From Rubritepida flocculans DSM 14296 (GTDB lineage: Bacteria; Pseudomonadota; Alphaproteobacteria; Acetobacterales; Acetobacteraceae): a stretch of 64,000 bases of DNA. The notes beneath the pieces are model-generated. The model was not told where the DNA came from and searched no databases. It saw only the letters and a list, made by a program, of their open reading frames with translations. Location: contig NZ_AUDH01000003.1 of assembly GCF_000425365.1 (NCBI RefSeq), forward strand, positions 186,001 through 250,000, read 5' to 3'. This document shows positions 9,438 through 17,289 of the stretch, piece by piece. Within the stretch, counting starts at the first letter, position 1. The number at the start of each line of letters is the position of its first letter. The position numbers were made by a program, and so were the translations under genes.

Positions 9438-10499
9438 GTGAGTCTGGTGCTGCGCGACATCCGTCACCGCTATGGCGCGCGCGAGGTGCTGCGCGGCGTC
9501 TCGCTCGAGGTGGCGGCGGGCGAGATCGTCTGTCTGCTCGGCCCCTCGGGGGATGGGAAGACCACCTTGCTGCGCCTCGTGGCCGGGCTCGAGCGGCTGC
9601 AGCAGGGCGAGATTTCGCTGGGCGGGCGCGTGCTGGCGGGGCCGGGCGTGGAGGTGCCGCCCGAGGGGCGCAATGTGGGGTTCGTCTTCCAGGACTATGC
9701 GCTGTTCCCGCACCTGACGGTGGAGGACAATGTGGCCTTCGGCCTGCGCCGCGTGCCGCGCGGGGACCGCGCCTGGCGCGTGGCCGAGGCGCTGGCGCGG
9801 GTGGGGCTCGAGGCCTACGCGAACGCCTGGCCGCACCAGCTCTCGGGCGGGCAGCAGCAGCGCGTGGCGCTCGCGCGCGCGCTCGCCCCGCGCCCCGACG
9901 TGCTGCTGCTCGACGAGGCCTTCGCCAGCCTCGATGCGCGGCTGCGCGAACAGGTGCGCGACGACACGCTGCATGTGCTCCAGCAGGCCGGGATCCCCGC
10001 CCTCATCGTCACCCATGACGCGGAGGAGGCGATGTTCATGGCCGACCGCATCGCGCTGATGCGCGAGGGGCGGATCGTGCAGCTCGGCACGCCGGAGGAG
10101 CTCTACCTCAACCCCGCCACCCCCTTCGTCGCCACCTTCCTCGGCGAGGTGAACCGGCTGCCCGCGCGCATCCGCGGCGGCGAGGCCAGGACGGTGATCG
10201 GCGCCGCCCCGGGCCGGGGCCTGCCCGAGGGCAGCGCGGCCGAGCTGCTGCTGCGCCCCGAGGGGCTGCGCGTGCTGCCCGAGGGCGCGCCCGGCGCCAC
10301 CCCGGCCGAGGTGGAGGCCTGCCGGCTGCTCGGCGCCACCACCCTCGTGCACATGGCGGTGGAGGACGGGGAGGGGGGCGTGCTGCACCTGCACGCCCGG
10401 CTGCCGCCCGGCGCGGCGCTGGTGCGCGGGCAGCGCGTGGGGGTCGTGCTCGATCCGGCGCGCGCCTTCGCCTTCCCCGCCGGCGAGGCCGAGGGGTGA
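9438..10499 (+). CDS. ABC transporter ATPase, Fe3+/spermidine/putrescine type, orphan
   Basis: This 353-aa ABC ATPase has Walker A GPSGDGKTT at about residues 35-43 (Asp where Cys or Ser is usual), signature LSGGQQQR, Walker B LLLDEAFASLD and H-loop IVTHDAEEAM. A C-terminal extension (about 235-353) starts at TFLGEVNRL and fits a TOBE domain. This architecture is that of FbpC/PotA importers, but no permease or binding-protein gene adjoins it, so the substrate is open. The GTG start follows the repeat element; in-frame codons upstream read into the repeat and were excluded. The gene sits between scpB and tatB, where tatA is normally found. Confidence 0.85.
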   Translation: MSLVLRDIRHRYGAREVLRGVSLEVAAGEIVCLLGPSGDGKTTLLRLVAGLERLQQGEISLGGRVLAGPGVEVPPEGRNVGFVFQDYALFPHLTVEDNVAFGLRRVPRGDRAWRVAEALARVGLEAYANAWPHQLSGGQQQRVALARALAPRPDVLLLDEAFASLDARLREQVRDDTLHVLQQAGIPALIVTHDAEEAMFMADRIALMREGRIVQLGTPEELYLNPATPFVATFLGEVNRLPARIRGGEARTVIGAAPGRGLPEGSAAELLLRPEGLRVLPEGAPGATPAEVEACRLLGATTLVHMAVEDGEGGVLHLHARLPPGAALVRGQRVGVVLDPARAFAFPAGEAEG

Positions 10500-10530
10500 C
10501 TCGCGCGGCCTCGCGCACCAAGTAACGGTT

Positions 10531-10576
10531 CCGCCGCATTGGCGCGGCGGCCCTCCCCTGGTATCGGAGGGGGAGG
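10531..10576 (+). terminator. Two consecutive GC hairpins before tatB
   Basis: CCGCCGC/GCGGCGG (10531-10537/10544-10550, 6-base loop) and CCTCCCC/GGGGAGG (10552-10558/10570-10576) stand back to back in the 97-bp gap between the ABC ATPase and tatB. They may end or attenuate the upstream transcript. No U-run follows. The second lies 20 bases before the tatB start codon, so a leader role is also possible. Confidence 0.4.
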
Positions 10577-10596
10577 TTATCCGCTCCGGGGATGGA

Positions 10597-11205
10597 ATGC
10601 TCGATCTCGCCTGGTCAGAGATCCTGCTGATCATCGTGGTGGCGCTGGTGGTGATCGGGCCCAAGGATCTGCCCGGCGCCATCCGCGGCATCGCGGACAT
10701 GATCAAGAAGGGCAAGCAGCAGCTGGCGCAGTTCCAGCAGCAGGCGGACGAGCTCGTCCGCGAGGCGAAGCTCGACGAGGTGCGCAACCAGATCGCCGAG
10801 GTGAAGGGCGCGATCAACGAAATCCGCAGCTTCGACCTCAAGGGCGAAATCCAGAGGACGGTGGACTCGGACGGCGCGCTGACCAAGGCCTTCGCCGATG
10901 ATCCGCTGAAGGATCTGGGCGGCGCGGCGAGCCCCCCCGCCTGGACGCCCCCGCCTACCGCCCGCGATGTCCCCGACGCGCCGGCGATGATCCCGCCGCA
11001 GACCATGGCGCCCTACAAGGCGCCGGAGCCGCCGCCGCCCCCGCCGCCCGTGCCCGCGCCCGCCTTCGTGCCGCCCTCCACCCCCGCGCCGGCCGGCCTC
11101 GCGGCGGAGCCCGCGCCGCCCCCGCCGGCCAGCCCCGTCGCGGCCGGGCAGGCGCCGCCGCCCGCCGCCCCCGCGCCCGCCCCCGCGCCGGCCAAGACCG
11201 CCTGA
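10597..11205 (+). CDS. tatB: Sec-independent translocase subunit TatB
   Basis: This 202-aa twin-arginine translocation component, with TatC, binds the signal peptides of folded exported proteins. It has one N-terminal membrane helix (about residues 6-21), the hinge GPKDLP, and an amphipathic helix (about 25-60). The C-terminal half (about 115-202) is Pro/Ala-rich and low-complexity, longer than in E. coli TatB. tatC follows after 9 bp. No tatA-like frame lies between scpB and this gene. At least one Tat client is encoded here, the PhoX-like protein at 60938. Confidence 0.93.
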   Translation: MLDLAWSEILLIIVVALVVIGPKDLPGAIRGIADMIKKGKQQLAQFQQQADELVREAKLDEVRNQIAEVKGAINEIRSFDLKGEIQRTVDSDGALTKAFADDPLKDLGGAASPPAWTPPPTARDVPDAPAMIPPQTMAPYKAPEPPPPPPPVPAPAFVPPSTPAPAGLAAEPAPPPPASPVAAGQAPPPAAPAPAPAPAKTA

Positions 11206-11214
11206 GGCCCCACC

Positions 11215-12012
11215 GTGTCCAACACCGCGCGCGACGACGACCCGATCAACGACAAGCCCATGCCGCTGATCGAGCACCTGATGGAGCTGCGCCAGCGGCT
11301 GCTGTGGTCGGTCGGCACCTTCGTGGTGATGTTCGGCGTCTGCTACTATTTCTCGGCGCAGATCTACGGCTTCCTCGCCGCCCCTCTGGCGGACATCCTG
11401 ATGTCCCAGGGCGGGGGCGACCGGCGGATGATCTTCACCGCGCTCTACGAGGCCTTCTTCACCTACCTCAAGGTGGCCTTCTTCGGCGCGGTGTTCTTCA
11501 GCTTCCCGATGTGGGCCACCCAGGCCTGGCTGTTCATCGCGCCCGGGCTGTATCGCAGCGAGAAGCGCGCGATCATGCCCTTCCTGCTCGCCTCGCCGGT
11601 GCTGTTCCTGTTCGGCGCGGCGCTCGCCTACTACTTCATCTTCCCGCTGGCCTGGCACTTCTTCATCAGCTTCGAGACGCCCGCGGGCGGCGGCACCGTG
11701 CCCATCCAGCTCGAGGCGAAGGTGAGCGAGTATCTCTCGCTGGTCATGCACATGATCCTCGCCTTCGGCCTGGCCTTCCAGATGCCGGTGGCGCTGGTGC
11801 TGCTCTGCCGCGTCGGCATCCTGAGCGTGGAGACGCTGAAGAAGGGCCGGCGCTACGCCATCGTGGGCATGTTCGTGCTGGCCGCCATCATCACCCCGCC
11901 CGACGTGATCAGCCAGGTGGGCCTCGCTTTGCCGCTGATCCTGCTCTACGAGATTTCGATCTGGTTCGCGTCCTGGATCACGCCGAAGCCGCCCCGGCCG
12001 GACAAGGCCTGA
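11215..12012 (+). CDS. tatC: Sec-independent translocase subunit TatC
   Basis: This 265-aa polytopic inner-membrane protein with six predicted helices is the receptor for twin-arginine signal peptides. The N-terminal PLIEHLMELRQRLLWS block is the conserved TatC signature, and the Glu in the TQAWLFIAPGLYRSEKR loop is the usual first periplasmic/cytoplasmic loop landmark. The start is GTG, 9 bp after tatB. serS lies 29 bp downstream, a conserved neighbour in alphaproteobacteria. Confidence 0.95.
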   Translation: MSNTARDDDPINDKPMPLIEHLMELRQRLLWSVGTFVVMFGVCYYFSAQIYGFLAAPLADILMSQGGGDRRMIFTALYEAFFTYLKVAFFGAVFFSFPMWATQAWLFIAPGLYRSEKRAIMPFLLASPVLFLFGAALAYYFIFPLAWHFFISFETPAGGGTVPIQLEAKVSEYLSLVMHMILAFGLAFQMPVALVLLCRVGILSVETLKKGRRYAIVGMFVLAAIITPPDVISQVGLALPLILLYEISIWFASWITPKPPRPDKA

Positions 12013-12041
12013 CCCTCCGCGCCCTCCTGGTGGACTGAGCC

Positions 12042-13307
12042 ATGCACGACATCCGCAAGGTGCGGGAGAACCCCGAGGCCTTCGACGCGGCCCTGGCGCG
12101 GCGCGGCCTGCCGCCCCAGGCGGCGGCGCTGCTCGCCCTCGACGAGGCGCGGCGCGAGGCCATCGCCGCCACCGAGGCCGCGCTCGCCCGGCGCAACGCG
12201 CTCTCGAAGGAGATCGGGGCCGCGATGAAGCGCGGCGATGCCGCCGAGGCCGAGCGCCTCAAGGCCGAGGTCGCCGCCGCCATGGAGGCCGCCGCCCGGC
12301 TCGACCCCGCCGCGCGGACCGCCGCGCTCGACGATGCGCTCTCCCGCCTGCCCAACACCCTCGACGCCGAGGTGCCCGAGGGCGCGGACGAGACCGCCAA
12401 TGTGGTGCTCCACACCCATGGCGCGCCGCGCGAGATCGAGGGCGCGAAGCAGCATTTCGAACTCGGCGAGGCGCTCGGGCTGATGGATTTCGAGCGCGCG
12501 GCGAAGCTCTCGGGCAGCCGCTTCGTGGTGCTGAAGGGGGCGCTGGCGCGGCTCGAGCGCGCGCTCGGGCAGTGGATGCTCTCCGTCCACACCGAGGAGA
12601 ACGGCTACACCGAGGTCAGCCCGCCGCTGCTGGTGAACGCGCAGACGCTGTATGGCACCGGCCAGCTTCCGAAATTCGGCGAGGACCTGTTCCAGGCTGG
12701 CGCGCACTACCTCATCCCCACCGCCGAGGTCCCGCTGACCAACCTCGTCGCGGACAGCATCATCCCCGAGCCGGCCGAGCCGCTGCGCTACACCGCCCTC
12801 ACCCCCTGCTTCCGCAGCGAGGCGGGGGCGGCGGGGCGCGACACGCGGGGCATGCTGCGCCAGCACCAGTTCCAGAAGGTGGAGCTCGTCTCGATCTGCA
12901 CGCCCGAGCAGAGCGAGGCCGAGCACGAGCGCATGACGCGCTGCGCCGAGGGCATCCTCACCGCGCTCGGCCTCGCCTGGCGGCGGGTCTTCCTCTGCGC
13001 GGGGGATACGGGCTTCGGCGCGGCGCGCACCTATGACCTCGAGGTGTGGCTGCCCGGCCAGCGCGCGTGGCGCGAGATTTCCTCCTGCTCCAACTGCCGG
13101 GACTTCCAGGCGCGGCGGATGAAGGCGCGGTTCAGGCGCGGCAAGGAGAACCTCCTCCTGCACACGCTGAACGGCTCGGGCGTCGCGGTCGGGCGGGCGC
13201 TGATCGCGGTGATGGAGACCTGGCAGCAGGAGGACGGCGCCATCGCCATCCCCGAGGTGCTGCGCCCCTGGATGGGCGGGCTGGAGCGGATCACGCCGGC
13301 AGCCTGA
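12042..13307 (+). CDS. serS: Seryl-tRNA synthetase
   Basis: This 421-aa class II aminoacyl-tRNA synthetase charges tRNA-Ser (and tRNA-Sec). The N-terminal coiled-coil arm occupies about residues 1-105, rich in Ala/Glu/Arg. Class II motif 2 is seen in [21 protein letters not shown] and motif 3 in [18 protein letters not shown]. Length is standard. Its last 17 bases overlap the end of the sensor kinase gene on the opposite strand (13291-13307), so the two transcripts converge. Confidence 0.97.
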   Translation: MHDIRKVRENPEAFDAALARRGLPPQAAALLALDEARREAIAATEAALARRNALSKEIGAAMKRGDAAEAERLKAEVAAAMEAAARLDPAARTAALDDALSRLPNTLDAEVPEGADETANVVLHTHGAPREIEGAKQHFELGEALGLMDFERAAKLSGSRFVVLKGALARLERALGQWMLSVHTEENGYTEVSPPLLVNAQTLYGTGQLPKFGEDLFQAGAHYLIPTAEVPLTNLVADSIIPEPAEPLRYTALTPCFRSEAGAAGRDTRGMLRQHQFQKVELVSICTPEQSEAEHERMTRCAEGILTALGLAWRRVFLCAGDTGFGAARTYDLEVWLPGQRAWREISSCSNCRDFQARRMKARFRRGKENLLLHTLNGSGVAVGRALIAVMETWQQEDGAIAIPEVLRPWMGGLERITPAA

Positions 13308-14637
13308 GCCGGGCGCGCAGCCCGCCCATCGGGCTCTGCTCCAGCAGCAGCTCGCCGCCATGGGCGCGCAGGATGTCGTGCGCGATGGCGAGGCCGAGCC
13401 CCGTGCCGCTGGGCGAGCCGGTGTGGAAGGGCTTCAGCGCCTCGGCGCGTTCGGCCTCCGGGATGCCGGGCCCGTCATCGTCCACCACCACCTCGGCGAA
13501 GCCGGGGGTCTCGCCGCCGGGCGGGCGCACCGAAACCGTGATGCGCCCCGCATGGCGGCGGGCGTTGTCGAGCAGATTGGCCAGCGCCCGGCCGAGCGCA
13601 TCGGCGCGCAGGCGCAGCGGCAGGGTCTCGGGCGCCTCCACCTCCACCGCCGCGCCGGCGCGGCGGGCCTTGGCGGCGGCCTCGCGCACCAGGGCGGCAA
13701 GGTCGGCCTCGCGCGCGGCCTCCACCCCCTCGCCGCGGGCGAAGGCGAGGTAGGCGTCTATCAGCCGCTCCATCTCCTCCACATCCTGGGTGAGGGCGGC
13801 GATGTCCGCCTCCGTCCCCGGCGTGCGGGGCAGCATGGCGAGGCCGAGGCGCAGCCGCGTGAGCGGCGTGCGCAGATCGTGGCTCACGCCCGCCAGCATG
13901 GTGGTGCGCTGGGCGACGAAGCGCGTGATGCGCTCGCGCATGGCGTTGAAGGCGAGCGCGGCCTGGCGCACCTCGCGCGCGCCCTCGGGCTTGATGGGCC
14001 CCGCGTCGCGGCCCAGCCCGAAGGCCTCGCTGGCGGCGGCGAGGCGGCGGATGGCGCGGACCTGGTTCTTCATGAACAGCGCCGCGACGAGGGCGAGCAG
14101 CAGCGCCGCGCCGACCAGCCAGACCACGAACACATAGAGCGTGCTGGTGATGAGCCGCCGCCGCGGGGCCTCCACATGCAGCACCCCGCCCGGCAACTGC
14201 ACGCGGATGACGATGGAGGCCGGATCGCTCAGCCAGTCCGCGTCGAAGGGCAGGGCCAGGCGCTCGCGCAGCGCGGCCTGCAGGTCGTCCTCCAGCGGCA
14301 ACAGGGGGGACCAGGCGGGGCGCTCGGGCACGGGTCCGAGCTGGCCGCCCTCCTCGTAGCTGAGGGCGAGGCCGAGCCGCCACTGCCCCTCGCGCATCAT
14401 GCGCGCGCGCTGTTCGGGCGTGACCTCCTCGATGAAGCTCGCGACGAAGCCGATGTCGCCGGCCAGCGCGCCGGTCAGCCGGCGCGAGATCACGTCGAGC
14501 TGCCCGCCGTAGAAGAGCTGCAGCGCCACCGCCTGCAGCACCACCATGGGCACGAGCAGGATGATCAGCGTGCGCGCGAGCAGCCCGCGCGGCAGCAGCG
14601 CGGAGATGCGGCGGGCGAGGGATTTGTCCGGGCGCAT
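13291..14637 (-). CDS. EnvZ-type sensor histidine kinase
   Basis: This 448-aa inner-membrane kinase has TM1 near residues 23-42, a periplasmic sensor region (about 45-160), TM2 near 166-189 and a HAMP linker. The HisKA block is [20 protein letters not shown] (phospho-His at 253), and the HATPase has N-box [12 protein letters not shown]1 DDGPGIP and G2 GTGLGLAIA. It lies downstream of, and is oriented with, the PetR-like regulator gene, so they form a two-component pair. The ATG was taken as start; a GTG directly before it is in frame. The gap to the regulator (201 bp) contains a tandem repeat and a palindrome, so cotranscription is likely but not certain. The ligand is unknown. Confidence 0.9.
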   Translation of the reverse strand: MRPDKSLARRISALLPRGLLARTLIILLVPMVVLQAVALQLFYGGQLDVISRRLTGALAGDIGFVASFIEEVTPEQRARMMREGQWRLGLALSYEEGGQLGPVPERPAWSPLLPLEDDLQAALRERLALPFDADWLSDPASIVIRVQLPGGVLHVEAPRRRLITSTLYVFVVWLVGAALLLALVAALFMKNQVRAIRRLAAASEAFGLGRDAGPIKPEGAREVRQAALAFNAMRERITRFVAQRTTMLAGVSHDLRTPLTRLRLGLAMLPRTPGTEADIAALTQDVEEMERLIDAYLAFARGEGVEAAREADLAALVREAAAKARRAGAAVEVEAPETLPLRLRADALGRALANLLDNARRHAGRITVSVRPPGGETPGFAEVVVDDDGPGIPEAERAEALKPFHTGSPSGTGLGLAIAHDILRAHGGELLLEQSPMGGLRARLRLPA

Positions 14638-14738
14638 CACCCGGCCCCGGGGCGCGGGGCGCGCAAGGCCCCCCGGCGCTCAGAGCAGCGGCCGCTGATG
14701 TCGACTCCCGAGGGGCCGGTGCGGCCGCTGGTATGCCT

Positions 14739-14810
14739 GTGCTTCGGCGCGCAGCCGCCACACCAACCCTGCGCGTGCTTCGGCGCGCAGTCGCCACGCC
14801 AACCCTGCGC
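14739..14810. repeat. Tandem direct repeat, two 36-bp units
   Basis: Two adjacent 36-bp copies (14739-14774 and 14775-14810) differ at two positions (C/T at unit position 17, A/G at 24). Each contains GTGCTTCGGCGCGCAG and CCAACCCTGCGC. They lie in the 201-bp gap between the regulator and kinase genes. Nearby, GCGGCCGCTG occurs twice (14688-14697 and 14721-14730). No coding potential was seen in this gap. Confidence 0.85.
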
Positions 14811-14817
14811 GCGAGAG

Positions 14818-14838
14818 GGTCGGCATGTCATGCCGACC
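14818..14838. repeat. 21-bp palindrome after the response regulator gene
   Basis: GGTCGGCAT (14818-14826) and ATGCCGACC (14830-14838) form a 9-bp stem with a 3-base loop, ending 3 bp after the stop of the regulator gene on the minus strand. It may act as a partial terminator or transcript-stabilising stem ahead of the kinase gene. A close relative (18 of 21 bases) occurs at 62357-62377, so it may be a dispersed short repeat. Confidence 0.6.
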
Positions 14839-14841
14839 GTA

Positions 14842-15543
14842 TCAGGGCCCGGGGCGCAGCACATAGCCCCGGTGCCGGATGGTGTGCAGGAAGCGCGGCT
14901 CGCGCGGGTCGGCCTCGATCTTGCGGCGCAGCCGCGTCACCTGCACGTCCACGCTGCGCTCGCCGGCCTCGGGCGTGCCGAGTGCCGCGGCGATCTCCTC
15001 GCGCGAGAGCACCTCGCCCGCGCGGCGGGCCAGCGCGGTCAGCAGCGCGGCCTCGCCGCCCGTCAGGCGCTGCACGCCCTCGGGTCCGCGCAGCTCGTTG
15101 CGCTCGGGGTCGTACCAGCGCTCGCCGAGCTGGATGGGGCCGAGCGGGACAGCGGCCGCGGCCGCCGGCTGGGCGCGGCGCAGGATGGTGCGGATGCGCA
15201 GCGCGAGCTCGCGCGGGTCGAAGGGCTTGGCGAGGTAGTCGTCCGCGCCGTGCTCGAAGCCGGCCACGCGGTCGTCGGGGTCGCCGCGGGCGGTGAGCAT
15301 GAGCACGGGCGTCTCGTCGCCCGCGCGGCGGAGGGATTCCACGAGTTCGAGCCCGCTCTCGCCCGGCATCATCACGTCCACCACCATCAGGTCGAAGGCC
15401 ATGGCGGCCAGCGCGGCGCGGGCCGAGGGCGCGTCGGCGGCGACGGCGACGCGGTGCCCCTGCTCGGAGAGGAAGCGCTGCAGCAGGCCGCGCAGCCGCG
15501 CGTCGTCGTCCACCACCAGGATGTCGGCCGCGGTCTCGGGCAT
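14842..15543 (-). CDS. petR: OmpR/PetR-family response regulator
   Basis: This 233-aa regulator has a receiver domain (acidic pocket VDDD at residues 11-14, phospho-Asp56 in DLMVVDVMMPG, Lys in LAKPFDP near 106) and a C-terminal winged-helix DNA-binding domain (about 135-230, RSVDVQVTRLRRKIE). The start MPETAADILVVDDD is 2 bp after the MarR-type gene stop; the frame open further upstream is only that gene out of phase. The neighbouring MarR protein resembles PetP, so this is the PetR partner known from Rhodobacter near the cytochrome bc1 operon. The symbol rests on that pairing. No bc1 genes are in the window. Confidence 0.88.
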   Translation of the reverse strand: MPETAADILVVDDDARLRGLLQRFLSEQGHRVAVAADAPSARAALAAMAFDLMVVDVMMPGESGLELVESLRRAGDETPVLMLTARGDPDDRVAGFEHGADDYLAKPFDPRELALRIRTILRRAQPAAAAAVPLGPIQLGERWYDPERNELRGPEGVQRLTGGEAALLTALARRAGEVLSREEIAAALGTPEAGERSVDVQVTRLRRKIEADPREPRFLHTIRHRGYVLRPGP

Positions 15544-15545
15544 GG

Positions 15546-16157
15546 TCAGGCGGATTTCCTCTCGATCGGGCGGGGGCTGAAGGCCGGGGTGGTGCGCCCC
15601 GGGGCGGCCTGGCGCTCCAGCGCCTCGAATTGGGCGCGCGCCTCCTCGCCCATCAGCCCGCGCATGACGCGGCGGAAGCCCTCCACCGCCTCGGGGCCGG
15701 CCTCGCGATAGGCGCGCAGCACCCATTCGCGCTGCGCCTCGAAGAGGCGGCGTTCCAGCGCCTCGCCCTTCTCGGTCAGGCGCAGCAGGCGCTGGCGCTT
15801 GTCCTTCAGCCCGGGATCCTGGCGCACATAGCCCTGCTCGATCATCGGCTGCAGCACGCGGCCCAGGGATTGCTTGGTGATGCCGAGGATGGCGAGCAGC
15901 TCGCCCACCTTCATCCCCGGCGCGCGGCCCACGAAATGCAGCACGCGGTGATGCGCCCGGCCCATGCCGAGGTCGGCGAGGATGCGGTCCGCCCCCGCGG
16001 TGAAGTCGCGATAGCCGAAGTAGAGCAGATCCTGCGCGAGGCGCAGCTCCTCCTCCCGCAGGAAGAGAAGGCTGCGCGCGGGGCCGCTCTCGCGCGGGCG
16101 CTCGGGTTCCGGCCGTTGCGGCATGGCTGCCATGCTCCGATTTTCGGTCAGCTTCAT
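15546..16157 (-). CDS. petP: MarR-family regulator, PetP-like
   Basis: This ~203-aa winged-helix regulator has a recognition region KVGELLAILGITKQSLGRVLQPMI and wing residues DKRQRLLRLTEKG. The block LLYFGYRDFTAGADRILADLG followed by GRAHHRVLHFVGR matches the PetP subfamily that precedes petR in many alphaproteobacteria. The start is uncertain: MKLTENR at 16157 was chosen, but ATGs at 16133 and 16124 are possible and the first family-like residues come after them. It is divergent from ilvE, whose -35 box touches this start codon. Only 2 bp separate it from petR. Confidence 0.85.
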   Translation of the reverse strand: MKLTENRSMAAMPQRPEPERPRESGPARSLLFLREEELRLAQDLLYFGYRDFTAGADRILADLGMGRAHHRVLHFVGRAPGMKVGELLAILGITKQSLGRVLQPMIEQGYVRQDPGLKDKRQRLLRLTEKGEALERRLFEAQREWVLRAYREAGPEAVEGFRRVMRGLMGEEARAQFEALERQAAPGRTTPAFSPRPIERKSA

Positions 16158-16186
16158 TGACACAATTTTCCCGGCCCTTCTAGAAC
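16157..16186 (+). promoter_or_regulatory. Sigma70-type promoter for ilvE
   Basis: TTGACA (16157-16162, perfect -35) and TAGAAC (16181-16186, -10, four of six matches) are separated by 18 bp in a locally A/T-richer stretch between the divergent MarR-type gene and ilvE. Transcription would begin near 16193, giving a ~100-base leader. The -35 overlaps the proposed start codon of the PetP-like gene, so the opposite-strand promoter must lie to its right, within the ilvE leader region. Confidence 0.65.
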
Positions 16187-16293
16187 GCCCTGGCGAACGC
16201 AAGGATCATGCGTCGGGCGAACCACCCGCGTTCCAAACGGAACGCCGCCGCGGGTGCGGACGCAAGCCTGTGATCCAACCTGGAGGAATGGCT

Positions 16294-17184
16294 GTGGCCC
16301 TGGTTCCCTTCGACGACCGCGACGGCTTCATCTGGTGGAATGGCGCCTTCCGCCCCTGGCGCGAGGCGAATCTGCATGTCCTCTCCCACGGGCTGCATTA
16401 TGCCAGCGCGGTGTTCGAGGGCGAGCGCGCCTACAACGGCCGCATCTTCAAGCTGCGCGAGCACAGCGAGCGGCTGATCGCCTCGGGCCGCATCCTCGGC
16501 TTCGAGATTCCCTTCACGGCCGAGCAGATCGACGCCGCCTGCAACGAGACTCTCGCGAAGAACGGGCTCTCCGACGCCTATGTGCGCCCGATCGCCTGGC
16601 GCGGCGCGGAGGAGATGGGGGTCGCGGCGAAGAACACGCGCATCCACCTCGCCATCGCCGTCTGGGAATGGGGCGCCTATTTCGGCGTGGAACAGCGCAT
16701 GAAGGGCGTGCACCTCGCCATGGCGAAGTGGCGCCGCCCGCACCCCGAGACGGCGCCCACCGCCTCCAAGGCCGCGGGGCTCTACATGATCGGCACCCTC
16801 GCCAAGCACGCGGCGATGGACGAGGGCGCGGACGACGCCATGATGCTCGACTGGAAGGGCGATGTGGCCGAGGCCACCGGCGCCAACGCCTTCTTCGTCT
16901 TCGACGGCGAGCTGCACACGCCGACGCCGAGCTGCTTCCTCGACGGCATCACGCGCCGCACGGTGATGGAACTCGCCCGCAAGCGGCAGATGAAGGTGGT
17001 GGAGCGCGTCATCAAGCCCGAGGAGATGCCGCGCGCCTCCGAGGTGTTCCTCGCCGGCACGGCCGCGGAGGTGACGCCCGTGCGCCGCATCGGCGACCAC
17101 CATTTCACCCCCGGGGCCATCACCGAGACCCTGATGCGCGACTACGAGGCGCTGGTGAACGGGCGCGCCCCCGCCGCCGCTTGA
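16294..17184 (+). CDS. ilvE: Branched-chain amino acid aminotransferase
   Basis: This 296-aa class IV PLP aminotransferase interconverts leucine, isoleucine and valine with their 2-oxo acids. Features are LSHGLHYASAVFEGERAYNG near 30-49, the PLP lysine K159 in APTASKAAGLY, and EATGANAFFVFDGELHTP. GTG at 16294 was chosen because the GGAGG at 16282-16286 is 7 bases before it. An in-frame ATG at 16288 is only 1 base after that site and would add two residues. The gene has its own promoter and is followed by a hairpin. Confidence 0.93.
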   Translation: MALVPFDDRDGFIWWNGAFRPWREANLHVLSHGLHYASAVFEGERAYNGRIFKLREHSERLIASGRILGFEIPFTAEQIDAACNETLAKNGLSDAYVRPIAWRGAEEMGVAAKNTRIHLAIAVWEWGAYFGVEQRMKGVHLAMAKWRRPHPETAPTASKAAGLYMIGTLAKHAAMDEGADDAMMLDWKGDVAEATGANAFFVFDGELHTPTPSCFLDGITRRTVMELARKRQMKVVERVIKPEEMPRASEVFLAGTAAEVTPVRRIGDHHFTPGAITETLMRDYEALVNGRAPAAA

Positions 17185-17208
17185 CGCGCCGCCGCGCGGC
17201 CTCGAAAC

Positions 17209-17239
17209 CATGCGGCGGGGCCTTGCGCCCCGCGGCATG
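17209..17239 (+). terminator. Hairpin downstream of ilvE
   Basis: Arms 17209-17221 and 17227-17239 pair over 13 bp with one mismatch around a 5-base loop, 25 bp after the ilvE stop. No U-tract follows. It separates ilvE from the glycosyltransferase genes. Confidence 0.5.
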
Positions 17240-17289
17240 AGGGTGTGGCGCATGCGGAAGCGGCGGATGGTGCTGGCCGATCGGGCGCG

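Noticed and set aside
9130-9441. Small plus-strand frame of 103 codons between scpB and the ABC ATPase
   Set aside because: It is a translation of the inverted repeat element; no ribosome site and no stable domain pattern.
14739-14810. CRISPR array
   Set aside because: Only two units directly abutting, with no spacers.
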